Origin: Anthropogastromicrobium sp963626545
Lineage (GTDB): Bacteria; Bacillota; Clostridia; Lachnospirales; Lachnospiraceae
DNA: 21,472 nt
Assembly (NCBI GenBank): GCA_963626545.1
Contig: CAVFYJ010000057.1
Coordinates: 1 to 21,472, forward strand
Reading direction: 5' to 3'
The position numbers and the translations under genes are program-made. The notes under the pieces were generated by a model that was not told the origin of the DNA, searched no databases, and saw only the letters and a program-made list of their open reading frames with translations. Within the stretch, counting starts at the first letter, position 1, and every line of letters starts with the position of its first letter. Below are positions 1 to 7,929 of the stretch, piece by piece.

Positions 1-11
1 GGCGCTTTCAT

Positions 12-32
12 CTCGGTCATTGAATGGCCGAG
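12..32. repeat. 21-bp palindromic repeat, copy 1
   Basis: The half-sites CTCGGTCATT and AATGGCCGAG surround a central G and form a near-perfect palindrome with one G-T pair. An identical copy in the same orientation lies at 21428-21448, and a diverged copy (16 of 21 positions) at 7886-7906. All three are outside or at the edge of genes. This resembles a dispersed REP-like element; its function is unknown. Confidence 0.75.
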
Positions 33-51
33 GATTCCCGCGCCAGATTCC

Positions 52-89
52 TAAGAGACTTCCCAACCGCTTGATTAAGAAGTCTTTTA
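52..89. terminator. Possible intrinsic terminator hairpin downstream of mrp
   Basis: Positions 52-62 pair with 79-89 (core AGACTTC/GAAGTCT, one G-T pair) around a 16-nt loop, giving an 11-bp stem. It lies 40 to 80 bp past the stop of the minus-strand mrp gene. The T run (85-88) is on the plus strand and is part of the stem. On the minus strand no T run follows, so termination of mrp here is uncertain. Confidence 0.3.
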
Positions 90-129
90 GAGCATACAAC
101 ACCTATTGCAAAAAAGTCTTTTTGGAGGA

Positions 130-957
130 TTATAAAGAATTACTCATCACTTCAAGGAGACCTTCCGGTGCATCCTCCATCTTACCGGCATCGCACAGGG
201 CGGCTATCTTCGGATCAAGCGGCAGGTGATCAATTACAGAAATACCATGCTCGGCTGCTACCTTCTCGATGCTGCTGGTTCCAAACAGGAAATGCTTCTT
301 TCCGCAGTCTGGACATACAAAATAAGACATATTCTCGACGATTCCAAGTACCGGAACGTGCATCATCTCTGCCATCTTTACTGCCTTAGTTACGATCATA
401 GATACCAATTCCTGAGGGGAGGTAACGATGACGATTCCTGCAAGCGGCAGGGACTGGAATACGGTCAGAGCAACATCGCCTGTTCCCGGCGGCATATCGA
501 CAAACATGTAGTCGACATCGCCCCAGCAAACCTCAGTCCAGAACTGAGATACGGTTCCAGAGATGATCGGTCCTCTCCAGACAACTGGATCCGTCTCATC
601 CTCCAGAAGAAGATTTAAGGACATAACTTTGATACCCTTTTCAGTTACCTCTGGCAGAAGTCCATTGTCATCTGCTACGGCATGTTCCTTTAAACCAAAT
701 GCGGTCGGAATGGATGGACCTGTGATATCGGCATCCATGATCGCAGTCTTATAACCTTTGCGGTTCATTGCAACTGCAAGAAGGGAAGTCACCATAGACT
801 TTCCTACACCACCCTTACCACTGACAACACCAATTACTTTCTTTACATGGCTGTGTGCATTTTCCTTTGACTGCATGCTCTGTGGTCCAGCAGACTTTTG
901 ACTGCATCCCTCGCAGGAGCTTTTTCCACAAGTGCCTTTGCTACTGCATTCACTCAT
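130..957 (-). CDS. Mrp/NBP35-family Fe-S cluster carrier ATPase
   Basis: A 275-residue P-loop ATPase of the Mrp/ApbC/NBP35 family, which in known members binds and transfers Fe-S clusters in the cytosol. The deviant Walker A motif GKGGVGKS is at about residues 47-54, followed by MDADITGPS and the Walker B-like VDMPPGTGD. A CPDC pair near residue 220 matches the cluster-binding CxxC of the family. The N-terminus has four cysteines (C4, C10, C15, C18), as in NBP35-type proteins. The start was placed at 957 because AAGAGGAAAG lies just upstream of that ATG. An in-frame ATG at 990 would add 11 residues but has no comparable ribosome binding site. It appears monocistronic with its own promoter. 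Family assignment is firm; the client proteins cannot be deduced. Confidence 0.93.
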   Translation of the reverse strand: MSECSSKGTCGKSSCEGCSQKSAGPQSMQSKENAHSHVKKVIGVVSGKGGVGKSMVTSLLAVAMNRKGYKTAIMDADITGPSIPTAFGLKEHAVADDNGLLPEVTEKGIKVMSLNLLLEDETDPVVWRGPIISGTVSQFWTEVCWGDVDYMFVDMPPGTGDVALTVFQSLPLAGIVIVTSPQELVSMIVTKAVKMAEMMHVPVLGIVENMSYFVCPDCGKKHFLFGTSSIEKVAAEHGISVIDHLPLDPKIAALCDAGKMEDAPEGLLEVMSNSL

Positions 958-998
958 TTTGCTTTCCTCTTTTCTACCTTGATCATTCATGCTATCTC

Positions 999-1045
999 AT
1001 TGGCAGGCTTCGCCGCATTGATTTTTCGCTGCTCAGTCTGCCAAT
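999..1045 (-). promoter_or_regulatory. Hairpin in the mrp 5' untranslated region
   Basis: In the roughly 100-nt leader between the mrp promoter and its start codon, ATTGGCAG (999-1006) and CTGCCAAT (1038-1045) form a perfect 8-bp stem around a 31-nt loop. No T run follows, so it does not look like a terminator. It may be a leader structure affecting translation or stability. No known riboswitch class is recognised. Confidence 0.35.
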
Positions 1046-1063
1046 AAAACAGTTTTCCCAACT

Positions 1064-1091
1064 ATTATACCAAACATCCCATAAATTGCAA
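1064..1091 (-). promoter_or_regulatory. Promoter of mrp
   Basis: On the minus strand, TTGCAA (1086-1091) is followed after 16 bp by a perfect TATAAT (1064-1069). This is a good sigma-A-type promoter facing the Mrp-family gene and implies a leader of about 100 nt. Confidence 0.6.
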
Positions 1092-1105
1092 TGCTACTAT
1101 TTTTC

Positions 1106-1133
1106 ATAGCCGCCGTTCACGCATTCCGTGAAC
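1106..1133. repeat. Intergenic palindrome GTTCACG/CGTGAAC
   Basis: GTTCACG (1115-1121) and CGTGAAC (1127-1133) form a perfect 7-bp stem with a 5-nt loop, just past the stop of the minus-strand phosphodiesterase gene. It is preceded by ATAGCCGC (1106-1113), an octamer that also precedes the diverged repeat near 7872-7906. There is no T run on the gene's strand, so it is not a standard terminator. It could belong to the same dispersed palindrome family. Confidence 0.45.
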
Positions 1134-1140
1134 CGTATCT

Positions 1141-1698
1141 TTACAATTGATATCTTGCGTACTCGCCCTCATCAAAGCTCTTCCAGATAAACAGACCATT
1201 TTCAAGGGTCATGTAGCCATTTTTGCTTCCGTTCTTTGGAATGGAAACGGAGCCTGGATTAAAGAACAGACCGCCATCGGTTGGCTCTGTGATCGGAATA
1301 TGTGTATGGCCTGATAAAACAACATCTTCTTTTCTAAGCGGCGGAAAGCTTTCATTTTTTCTGAAATCCTTTCCATATACATGGCCATGTGTCAGGTAAA
1401 TCACATGATCGCCCTCCATAATCCAGCTATAATCTGCCAGAATTGGGAAATGCAGTAACCACTGATCGACATCTGCATCACAGTTTCCTCTAACACAAAG
1501 GACGCGGTCACTGATCGGATTTAACAGATCGCAAACACGCTGCGGATCATACTCCTTTGGAAGTGCATTTCGTGGGCCATGGTACAAAATATCACCCAAC
1601 AGAATCATTCTGTCTGCCTTTTCGTTTTCATATGCTTCCATCAAACGGCTGCACCAGTAAGCAGAGCCGTGAATGTCTGATGCGATTAATAATTTCAT
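1141..1698 (-). CDS. yfcE: YfcE/MJ0936-family metallophosphoesterase
   Basis: A 185-residue calcineurin-like phosphoesterase of the YfcE/MJ0936 type; characterised members are metal-dependent phosphodiesterases acting on model substrates in the cytosol. All metal-site motifs are present: SDIHG (D8, H10), GD (D36), GNCD (N72), THGH (H104, H106) and GHTH (H131, H133). Length is normal for the family. The start is supported by GAAAGGAT about 8 nt upstream of the ATG. It is transcribed divergently from the M28 peptidase gene across a roughly 100-bp gap. The physiological substrate is unknown; the gene symbol is given by family resemblance only. Confidence 0.9.
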   Translation of the reverse strand: MKLLIASDIHGSAYWCSRLMEAYENEKADRMILLGDILYHGPRNALPKEYDPQRVCDLLNPISDRVLCVRGNCDADVDQWLLHFPILADYSWIMEGDHVIYLTHGHVYGKDFRKNESFPPLRKEDVVLSGHTHIPITEPTDGGLFFNPGSVSIPKNGSKNGYMTLENGLFIWKSFDEGEYARYQL

Positions 1699-1728
1699 AT
1701 GTTTCTTATCCTTTCTTTAAGTGAAGTG

Positions 1729-1757
1729 TTGAAATTTCCTGTAAATTTTCTTATAAT
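1729..1757 (+). promoter_or_regulatory. Promoter of the M28 peptidase gene
   Basis: TTGAAA (1729-1734), a 17-bp spacer and TATAAT (1752-1757) make a near-consensus sigma-A promoter. It is followed by the ribosome binding site GAAGGGAG (1787-1794), 7 nt before the ATG at 1802. Confidence 0.75.
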
Positions 1758-1801
1758 ATGATACTGAACTTATTATACCACATTACGAAGGGAGTTACAC
1801 T

Positions 1802-3277
1802 ATGCGCATCCGCACATTTTTTGAAAAAGCGGCTGTCTGTATGCTGTCAACAGCAGTTCTTTTCTCTCCAGTCTCCGCTTTTGGCGCTGATATACCCGTA
1901 GAATCCAGTTCTGTTGAAGTCCAAGACACACAATCTGAAACAGAATCTGTCCAAGAAACACAGGAAGCGGTTTCAGAAGACCTTTACGGAGTCGAAGCCT
2001 ATGCGAACCTCGAGGCACTCTATCAAAATTTTCCGCAGCGAATCAATGAGGAAAACAATCGTTCCGAGAACGTAACCAACGCCGGACTGTGGATTCAGTC
2101 TCAGCTTGAAAGCTACGGCTATGAAGTTTCCACTCATGAATTTACTCATTTTGATTTCACCGGAACCAACTACTTTGTCACAAAGCCAGGTAATTCTGAA
2201 AAAACAATCGTGATCGGCGCACACTATGACAGCATGCCAACTGCCGGTGTGGACGATAACGGCTCTGGTGTTTCTGTGCTTCTTGAGTTGGCTCATCGTT
2301 TTCATGATCTTGAGACACCATGCACACTCCAGTTTGTATTTTTTGATACCGAGGAGTATGGTGCCTATGCCGGTTCCAGCTGCTTTGTCTACACCTATCT
2401 GATTCCAAACAACTTACTTGACAACGTGCTGTGCTGTATCAATCTGGATTCCATCGGAGGCGGCGACCGTCTCTACGGCTACGGCGGCGAATATAATGAG
2501 GACGGCGAGTTGACACGCGAATGGGTCTATGATGAAGCAAATCTGGTTGCCGATGACCTTGGACTTGACCTGTACACTCTGCCTGAGCAGGTCGAAGAAT
2601 TCCAGTCTCCGACAAGACTTCTCGGAAGCGACAGCTACTACTTCGCAAAAGAAGGCATTCCATATTTATATATGGAAGCAAGTCTTTGGTGCAACGATGA
2701 CGGAACTGGCGGCAACGATGAGACCCACCTGACCTGCCATTATCAGACAGCCGACGAAGCATTTGCTTCCACAGGCGGTCAGATCATGCACACCGAGTTT
2801 GATGATCTGGCTCGTTTAAATGAGCTCCTTCCGGGCCGCGTCCAGAAAAATCTTCATGATGCAAGTGCAATCGTAACTGGAATGCTTCTTGATATCTCAC
2901 CAAATACCGAGGCTGGTATTGCTGCCGGTAAGGCTGCTGCAATTGCAGCTACACAGGAGGAGTCCACTGAAGCTTCCTCTGAAGATTATTCCAATGAATC
3001 CGTTGAGTCTAATGCAGATACCTCTGCTGAAAGCAACGCTTCTGAAGAAGAATCCATTGAAGGTGAAAGCGCAAATGCTTCCCTTGACGAGCCAAACGAA
3101 AGCGCAGCGCCAGTCATCGAGAGCGATCACAAATTTATGACCGGACTGTTTGCTGCCGCTGCGATTGTCTTGATCTTATTTGTTGTTTTCCTTCTGACTG
3201 CCGCCCTTACCGCCAACAGTAGACGCCGTAAGCGTATCCGCCGTTTCGGAGAAGATTACAAAAAGAGAAAATATTAA
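1802..3277 (+). CDS. Secreted membrane-anchored M28-family aminopeptidase
   Basis: A 491-residue zinc peptidase of family M28 (aminopeptidase Y/S type). An N-terminal signal peptide (residues 1 to about 29, ending SAFGA) is followed by a Ser/Glu/Gln-rich spacer. The catalytic domain (about 60-370) contains AHYDS (H141), GVDDNGSG (metal-bridging D151), FDTEEYG (E184, E185), NLDSIGG (D216) and a late HYQTADE (H313, the likely last ligand). Residues of about 385-440 form a Ser/Glu/Asn-rich stalk. They are followed by a hydrophobic segment (about 445-470) and a basic tail, so the enzyme is probably held at the outer membrane face with its C-terminus inside. There is no LPxTG signal. It has its own promoter and terminator. 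The likely role is release of amino acids from extracellular peptides; specificity is not deducible. Confidence 0.9.
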   Translation: MRIRTFFEKAAVCMLSTAVLFSPVSAFGADIPVESSSVEVQDTQSETESVQETQEAVSEDLYGVEAYANLEALYQNFPQRINEENNRSENVTNAGLWIQSQLESYGYEVSTHEFTHFDFTGTNYFVTKPGNSEKTIVIGAHYDSMPTAGVDDNGSGVSVLLELAHRFHDLETPCTLQFVFFDTEEYGAYAGSSCFVYTYLIPNNLLDNVLCCINLDSIGGGDRLYGYGGEYNEDGELTREWVYDEANLVADDLGLDLYTLPEQVEEFQSPTRLLGSDSYYFAKEGIPYLYMEASLWCNDDGTGGNDETHLTCHYQTADEAFASTGGQIMHTEFDDLARLNELLPGRVQKNLHDASAIVTGMLLDISPNTEAGIAAGKAAAIAATQEESTEASSEDYSNESVESNADTSAESNASEEESIEGESANASLDEPNESAAPVIESDHKFMTGLFAAAAIVLILFVVFLLTAALTANSRRRKRIRRFGEDYKKRKY

Positions 3278-3291
3278 TCGGTAATCATTTT

Positions 3292-3328
3292 ATGGCACCC
3301 CATCAATTTGATGAGGTGCCATTTTTTC
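3292..3328 (+). terminator. Intrinsic terminator of the M28 peptidase gene
   Basis: ATGGCACC pairs with GGTGCCAT, with an inner CATC/GATG helix and an AATTT loop. A run of six T follows on the plus strand, about 15 nt after the stop codon. Confidence 0.9.
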
Positions 3329-3439
3329 CGGTCTCATCTCATTACGTAAACGGGGGTGAAGCGAATGTGATTTACGAGGCCGAACGTTCGCGTTCAAAGT
3401 TCACGCGTCCAGCTGCTTCATGAAACTACCGGAATCGCA
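3329..3439. repeat. Palindrome-rich intergenic segment
   Basis: This gap between the convergent M28 peptidase and CBM32-like genes holds the perfect 10-bp palindrome CGAACGTTCG (3381-3390) and the interrupted palindrome CGCGT/ACGCG (3389-3407). It also contains the heptamer GTTCACG (3399-3405) seen in the palindrome at 1115-1133. No gene is visible. It may be a degenerate member of the dispersed palindromic elements. Confidence 0.35.
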
Positions 3440-4216
3440 TCACTTTCCGTACACTTTAAGCTGTGACAGCGCCGGGAACGGTGACGGATCATCCGCCTTA
3501 ATCAGTTCCTCGAGCTGCACCCAGCGAACCTTCTTCGGTGGGAACGTAAACTCCTGTCCCTCATCCGTCTTCACAAGGTCGCACACCATTGTCGTATCAT
3601 CCGAGAAACGAACCGTTGCCTGCGTCCACCATGCATCGTGCGGGAAATCTGCGCGTGTATAAATCTCGATGCGGTCAGTGGTCACTTCTCTTCCGAAATC
3701 AATGCAAATCGTTGCCTTCGGATTCTGGTTGATACCCCAGGAGCCATATGGCCAGAAGCCATGAGAATGATTTGCGGTCACACCATCAATCGCATTGCGT
3801 GCTGCAAAAACAGACTCGCCACGTGTTTCCACATTTGCGGTCGCATGCGGGTAGCAATTGGTGTCACCATGCTGGTCCATCACATTGACAGCCAGATTGC
3901 GGTAGGTATCATACTCCCACTCTCTTGCCTTTCGTGCCGTAATCAGATGACTCTCGCCCGAAAAAATCTTCGGAGAATAGCACACCTTCTTCTCGCCAAA
4001 CGGGATCTCATAGGAAACCTCTCCTGTCACATAGACAAGCGCCTCCCCGAGTGCATCATCCACCTGAAATACATAAAATACCGGAGTCTCATCCGCCTTA
4101 AACACAATGCGGTCACCCTCCTCATAGGTGTGGGACAGAGGTAAATCTACCTCCTTTGCCCCAGACGCCTCTGCAATAACACTTCCATCCTTCTTTACTG
4201 CCTGTACTGTGATCAT
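3440..4216 (-). CDS. Discoidin (F5/8 C, CBM32-like) domain protein coupled to GH127
   Basis: About 258 residues. The C-terminal half (about 110-258) resembles an F5/8 type C/discoidin or CBM32 beta-sandwich: an ARNAIDG motif, PKATICIDFG, then DRIEIYTRADFPHDAWW, and a final LSQLKVYGK strand. The N-terminal half looks like an additional beta-rich domain that I do not recognise. There is no signal peptide. The start at 4216 is chosen because its ATG overlaps the GH127 stop codon (ATGA), indicating translational coupling; in-frame ATG codons at 4231 and 4264 lie inside the GH127 gene. The role is probably sugar binding or an accessory subunit for GH127. Catalytic activity cannot be excluded. Confidence 0.75.
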   Translation of the reverse strand: MITVQAVKKDGSVIAEASGAKEVDLPLSHTYEEGDRIVFKADETPVFYVFQVDDALGEALVYVTGEVSYEIPFGEKKVCYSPKIFSGESHLITARKAREWEYDTYRNLAVNVMDQHGDTNCYPHATANVETRGESVFAARNAIDGVTANHSHGFWPYGSWGINQNPKATICIDFGREVTTDRIEIYTRADFPHDAWWTQATVRFSDDTTMVCDLVKTDEGQEFTFPPKKVRWVQLEELIKADDPSPFPALSQLKVYGK

Positions 4217-6243
4217 ACCTGATTTACCCATACCTCCATTTCGCCCTCGCCGCGGTTTGCCCACGCATAATAAGGGATCAAACGAAGTTCCTTTTCTTCA
4301 TATACTGGCTTCTGCCATGTCTGATACAATCCATTCTCTACGGTAACTGGCTTCTTTGCTTTTGCGTTCACACGCAGCATTACCATCGGGAAGCCAAGCT
4401 CACTTGTCTCTTCCTCAGTAAATACGGCATCTGGCTTGATGCGAACAAGCGGAAGTCCCTTGCCATTATCAGCCTCCTCCAGACAATACACAACCGGTCC
4501 TCTCATAACAGCAACCTTGCCCTCGTCCTGACGAACTCTGCTGTCTGCCTGAAGTACCTTTACCTTCATCGCAAAGCGAAGCTTTAACAGATCTTCCTTC
4601 TTCCACTCACCTGTTACATACAGATAACCGGCCTCCATGCGGCACTCCTTGCCAACAGCGCCTTCCAGCTCAAAGTCCTCACCGCACCAGCCCGGGATAC
4701 GAAGTGCTACCGTCATGGTTACTGGCTGCTCACTCTCTACCTTCAGGGTGACATCGCCATTCCATGGGAATCCAGAGGTGATCACAACACTCGCCTTCTG
4801 TCCGTTTACTTCTTTTTCAACGGTACCACCTGCATACAGATGTACCCACAGTGTATCCTCATTTTCGGTGTACGCATAGGAACCGATGGAGCTGATTACA
4901 CGTGCCAGGTTTGGCGGACAGCAAGCACAGCCAAACCACTTCTGACGAACCGGCTTTACGTGCTGCTTGCCCGGATCCTCATGGCAACTTCTCGGATTGA
5001 CCGAAAGCGGATTTACATAGAAGAAGCTCTTTCCGTCGAGTGCCATACCACTCAGCACGCCATTGTGAAGTGCAAGCTCCATGACATCGGCATATTTGGA
5101 ATCCGGATTCATCTCAAGCATACGACGTGCAAAGAAGACAAGACCGATGGATGCACAAGTCTCTGCATAGTTCGTATCATTTGGCATATCATAGTCAAAT
5201 GTGAATGCCTCACCGTGATGGGTCTGTCCGATTCCACCTGTTACATACATCTGCTTTGTCGTGATGTTGTTCCACAGATTCTCACAAGCCTGATACAAAG
5301 ACTCATCGCCTGTCAATCTGGCAACGTCTGCCATACCGGAATACAAATAAACAGCACGAACTGCATGGCCCATTGCTACGGTCTGCTCTCTTACCGGCAG
5401 GTGTGCCTGATAATACTGATAGCGAATCTTCGTTTTTTTCTCGCGCTCTGGCACATTGCCTTCGCTGTCGAAATAGTACGGCTGGGTACCGCGCTGGTTG
5501 ACAAAATATTCAGCCAGTTTCTTGTACTTTTCCTCTCCAGTCACCTCGTACAGACGAACCAGTGCCATCTCTGCGATCTCATGACCCGGATAGCCCTTGC
5601 ACTTTCCTTCCTCTGTGCCAAAATAAGAAGCGATAAAATCAGCAAAACGCATTGCAGCTTTTAACAGCTTGTCCTTGCCAGTTGCCTGATAGTAAGCAAC
5701 AGCGCCTTCGGTCAGATGGCCGAAGCAGTACAGCTCATGATGATCCTTTAAGTTTGTGAACATCTTGTCCATACCATTGATGATGTAATAGGTATCCAGA
5801 TAGCCATTTTCCAGCTGAGCAGCGCACACGATATCAATCGCACCATCTGCGATTTTCTCAAGCTCTGGATCTGGATGCTGCGTCAATGAGTAAGCAACCG
5901 CCTCAATCCACTTGGAAAAATCGCTATCCTGGAAGACAAAGCCATAAAACTTGTCATCGTCTGGATTTCTCGGATCATCTGGAAGTGCCTCAAAGCCACG
6001 GAATGTGTAAACTGGCTCTTGATAGCTGCTTCCCTGCTCTCTCTTTTCTTTGTTCATCTTACCTGCTACCTTAAAGTTATGCATGCAGTAGCTCGGTGCT
6101 GCCTCTGGCACGCGGTCGTTTAACGTTTCCCACTGATACGGGATTACTTCCTTTCTTACCAGCTCCATCTCTGGCTTCCAGAATCCATCCTCTAACTGGA
6201 TTCGCTTTAAGCTGATCGGTTTACTGAACTTCTTGCTGTCCAT
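4213..6243 (-). CDS. GH127 (DUF1680) beta-L-arabinofuranosidase
   Basis: A 676-residue protein of glycoside hydrolase family 127, whose characterised members (HypBA1) hydrolyse beta-L-arabinofuranosides using a zinc-bound cysteine nucleophile. The zinc-site residues are visible: ETC (E361, C363) and CACCPPN (C441, C442), with C441 the expected nucleophile. The alpha/alpha-barrel part occupies about the first 450 residues and the beta-domains the rest. There is no signal peptide, so action is cytosolic on imported arabino-oligosaccharides. The start at 6243 follows AAAGGGAGG; the open frame extends upstream to 6309 but overlaps the capA-like gene. It sits 34 bp after that gene and is coupled to the discoidin-like gene downstream. 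Specificity within GH127 is inferred. Confidence 0.9.
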   Translation of the reverse strand: MDSKKFSKPISLKRIQLEDGFWKPEMELVRKEVIPYQWETLNDRVPEAAPSYCMHNFKVAGKMNKEKREQGSSYQEPVYTFRGFEALPDDPRNPDDDKFYGFVFQDSDFSKWIEAVAYSLTQHPDPELEKIADGAIDIVCAAQLENGYLDTYYIINGMDKMFTNLKDHHELYCFGHLTEGAVAYYQATGKDKLLKAAMRFADFIASYFGTEEGKCKGYPGHEIAEMALVRLYEVTGEEKYKKLAEYFVNQRGTQPYYFDSEGNVPEREKKTKIRYQYYQAHLPVREQTVAMGHAVRAVYLYSGMADVARLTGDESLYQACENLWNNITTKQMYVTGGIGQTHHGEAFTFDYDMPNDTNYAETCASIGLVFFARRMLEMNPDSKYADVMELALHNGVLSGMALDGKSFFYVNPLSVNPRSCHEDPGKQHVKPVRQKWFGCACCPPNLARVISSIGSYAYTENEDTLWVHLYAGGTVEKEVNGQKASVVITSGFPWNGDVTLKVESEQPVTMTVALRIPGWCGEDFELEGAVGKECRMEAGYLYVTGEWKKEDLLKLRFAMKVKVLQADSRVRQDEGKVAVMRGPVVYCLEEADNGKGLPLVRIKPDAVFTEEETSELGFPMVMLRVNAKAKKPVTVENGLYQTWQKPVYEEKELRLIPYYAWANRGEGEMEVWVNQV

Positions 6244-6277
6244 TTTCAATATCCTCCCTTTCTGCATCCTGCATTCT

Positions 6278-7828
6278 CTATTCCAGTCCTGCCTTGTGCC
6301 GCGCCTCATGCACCTGTGCTGCCTGCTCGGCCTGTAACTGGAACATATAATCTAAGTTAAAATTCGCATTGCCATCGCCAATCTTACTTGATTCGGCAAT
6401 CGCTCTGGAATATTTACTCCACGGATAAGTTGTAATGATATCAAAATAATCGGTCACCCGGACTCCACCAAGGCGATAGTCGGTCACCAGCGTTTCCATA
6501 TTAAAATCAACGATTCTTGCTCCCTTAAAATCTTTCTTGATCGTAACCTTCGCCATGCCACCAAGAAGCGTTGCCTCTTTTCGCTGCAGGGACTGGAAAT
6601 TTCCAAGCGAGTAGTAAATCAGCATTTTGCCGCCGTCCGGACGGTCTATGTAATCAATCGGCTCCACGACATGCGGATGCGTTCCAATTACCAAATCAAC
6701 GCCCTGCGCTGCCAGAAAAGCTGCCTGCTCGGCCTGTGAATCATCGGTTCCCAGATTGTACTCGGTACCCCAATGCGGGAACACAATGACAAAATCAGAC
6801 GCTTCCTTTGTTCGCTGAATCAGCGTTGCCAGACGATCATAGTCAAGCATATCGACAAGATATTGTCCGTCGGCATTGTAATCGCTCTGGCAATTTAAAA
6901 TATCGGTGTAATTGATCATACCGATGCGAATGCCATTTCTCTCGACGACGTGAATCTCGTCTCTTGTCTCCCAACTGTCATGAATGCCAAGAAGCGTCAG
7001 CTGTGGATAATTGGTTCGAAAGAAATTGACCATATATAAGCTGCCGACCTTTCCGATGTCGAGCACATGATTGGTCGCTGCCAGTACGACATCAAATCCT
7101 GCATTTGCAATGGCTGCTGCCACCTCGGTGCGAACATTGAAACACGGATAATCACGGATGCCCCACTCGTCGCCACCAATGACGCACTCCTGATTGATCA
7201 CCGCCAAATCGGCTGCCTGCACGATATCTTTTATATATGCAAAGTTATAATCGTAATTGTAGCTGCCGTCCGGCTGCCAGCCACTCATTGACACATCATA
7301 GTGCATCAGATTGTCACCTACCGCCACCAGACTGACATACGATGGTTCCTCGGACTTCACATCTCCGATCACAACGTTTCCCGCTGGTGTAACAGCCGAA
7401 GCGGATGAAGCTTCCATGCTGCTTTCTTCGGTATACGTTTGTGTTTCTTCTATTTGTGTTTCTTCTATTTGTGTTTCTTCTATATTATTGGTATTGTTCT
7501 GATCGCTGCCCTGCTCCTCGTCGCTTTCAAACACCGATTCACTGCTTAGCTGTGATTCACTGCTTAGCTCTGATTCATTGCTTGTCTGCGATTCGCTCTC
7601 AGGCTGTGATCCCTTTTGATATGCATGTGCCCACTTTGAATCTGCGCTTACGCTTTCTAACATCTGCGGAAGCTGTGCATTTTCTGCATGCATTTTCGCA
7701 TGATAGAGTCGGTCCATAAAGAAAATAATTCCTCCCACACCGACTACAATTACAATTGCTACAATGAGCCACGAAGTTACCAGCCACTGAAAACGGGCCT
7801 TCTTTCGTTCTTCTCTCTTACCTGCCAC
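6278..7828 (-). CDS. CapA-family (PGA_cap) membrane-anchored metallophosphatase-like protein
   Basis: A 516-residue CapA/PgsA-like protein. A basic N-terminus and one transmembrane helix (about 14-38) lead into a Ser/Glu/Gln-rich low-complexity stalk (about 70-150), then a calcineurin-like PGA_cap domain (about 165-450). Domain motifs are VGDNLMHY, NQEC, ATNHVLD, FPHWGTEY and GTHPHV. In Bacillus such proteins take part in poly-gamma-glutamate capsule export; in gut Firmicutes many CapA-like proteins have no known role. It starts with GTG at 7828 behind AGGAAAG. The stalk is encoded by tandem repeats (7438-7482 and 7536-7607). Its position between GH43-like and GH127 genes suggests co-transcription, but a capsule role is not shown by the neighbours. 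Confidence 0.85.
   Translation of the reverse strand: MAGKREERKKARFQWLVTSWLIVAIVIVVGVGGIIFFMDRLYHAKMHAENAQLPQMLESVSADSKWAHAYQKGSQPESESQTSNESELSSESQLSSESVFESDEEQGSDQNNTNNIEETQIEETQIEETQTYTEESSMEASSASAVTPAGNVVIGDVKSEEPSYVSLVAVGDNLMHYDVSMSGWQPDGSYNYDYNFAYIKDIVQAADLAVINQECVIGGDEWGIRDYPCFNVRTEVAAAIANAGFDVVLAATNHVLDIGKVGSLYMVNFFRTNYPQLTLLGIHDSWETRDEIHVVERNGIRIGMINYTDILNCQSDYNADGQYLVDMLDYDRLATLIQRTKEASDFVIVFPHWGTEYNLGTDDSQAEQAAFLAAQGVDLVIGTHPHVVEPIDYIDRPDGGKMLIYYSLGNFQSLQRKEATLLGGMAKVTIKKDFKGARIVDFNMETLVTDYRLGGVRVTDYFDIITTYPWSKYSRAIAESSKIGDGNANFNLDYMFQLQAEQAAQVHEARHKAGLE
7438..7482 (-). repeat. Three perfect 15-bp tandem repeats in the CapA stalk
   Basis: The unit TTTGTGTTTCTTCTA occurs three times back to back and encodes repeats of the pentapeptide pattern EETQI in the extracellular stalk. 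As 15 is a multiple of three, copy number change would alter stalk length without a frameshift. Confidence 0.85.
7536..7607 (-). repeat. Four imperfect 18-bp tandem repeats in the CapA stalk
   Basis: Units of 18 bp, each beginning GATTC, repeat four times; the first two differ at a single base. They encode Ser/Glu-rich hexapeptides just outside the membrane anchor. Like the 15-bp repeats, they keep the frame. Confidence 0.7.
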
Positions 7829-7885
7829 TTTTCTTTCCTGCTTACAAATACTTTCTAATTATAATAATGCGATAGCCGCGAACGA

Positions 7886-7906
7886 CTCGATTGTTGAAGG
7901 ACCGAG
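7886..7906. repeat. Diverged copy of the 21-bp palindromic repeat
   Basis: Matches the repeat at 12-32 at 16 of 21 positions, with conserved outer CTCG and CCGAG and a conserved TTGAA core. It lies in the 100-bp gap between the GH43-like and capA-like genes and is preceded by ATAGCCGC (7872-7879), shared with the palindrome near 1106. Confidence 0.5.
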
Positions 7907-7929
7907 AGTTCTCCCCCATTTTTTAAGTA

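Noticed and set aside
1141..1698. Phosphodiesterase gene as part of an operon with mrp
   Set aside because: The mrp gene has its own near-consensus promoter and leader in the gap between them.
4217..4264. Longer start of the discoidin-like protein
   Set aside because: These codons lie within the GH127 coding end; the ATGA overlap at 4213-4216 is the simpler start, although GGAGGT immediately before the ATG at 4231 was considered.
3638..5664. Long plus-strand frames opposite the discoidin-like and GH127 genes
   Set aside because: They are antisense shadows with unlikely composition; the minus-strand genes have clear family motifs.
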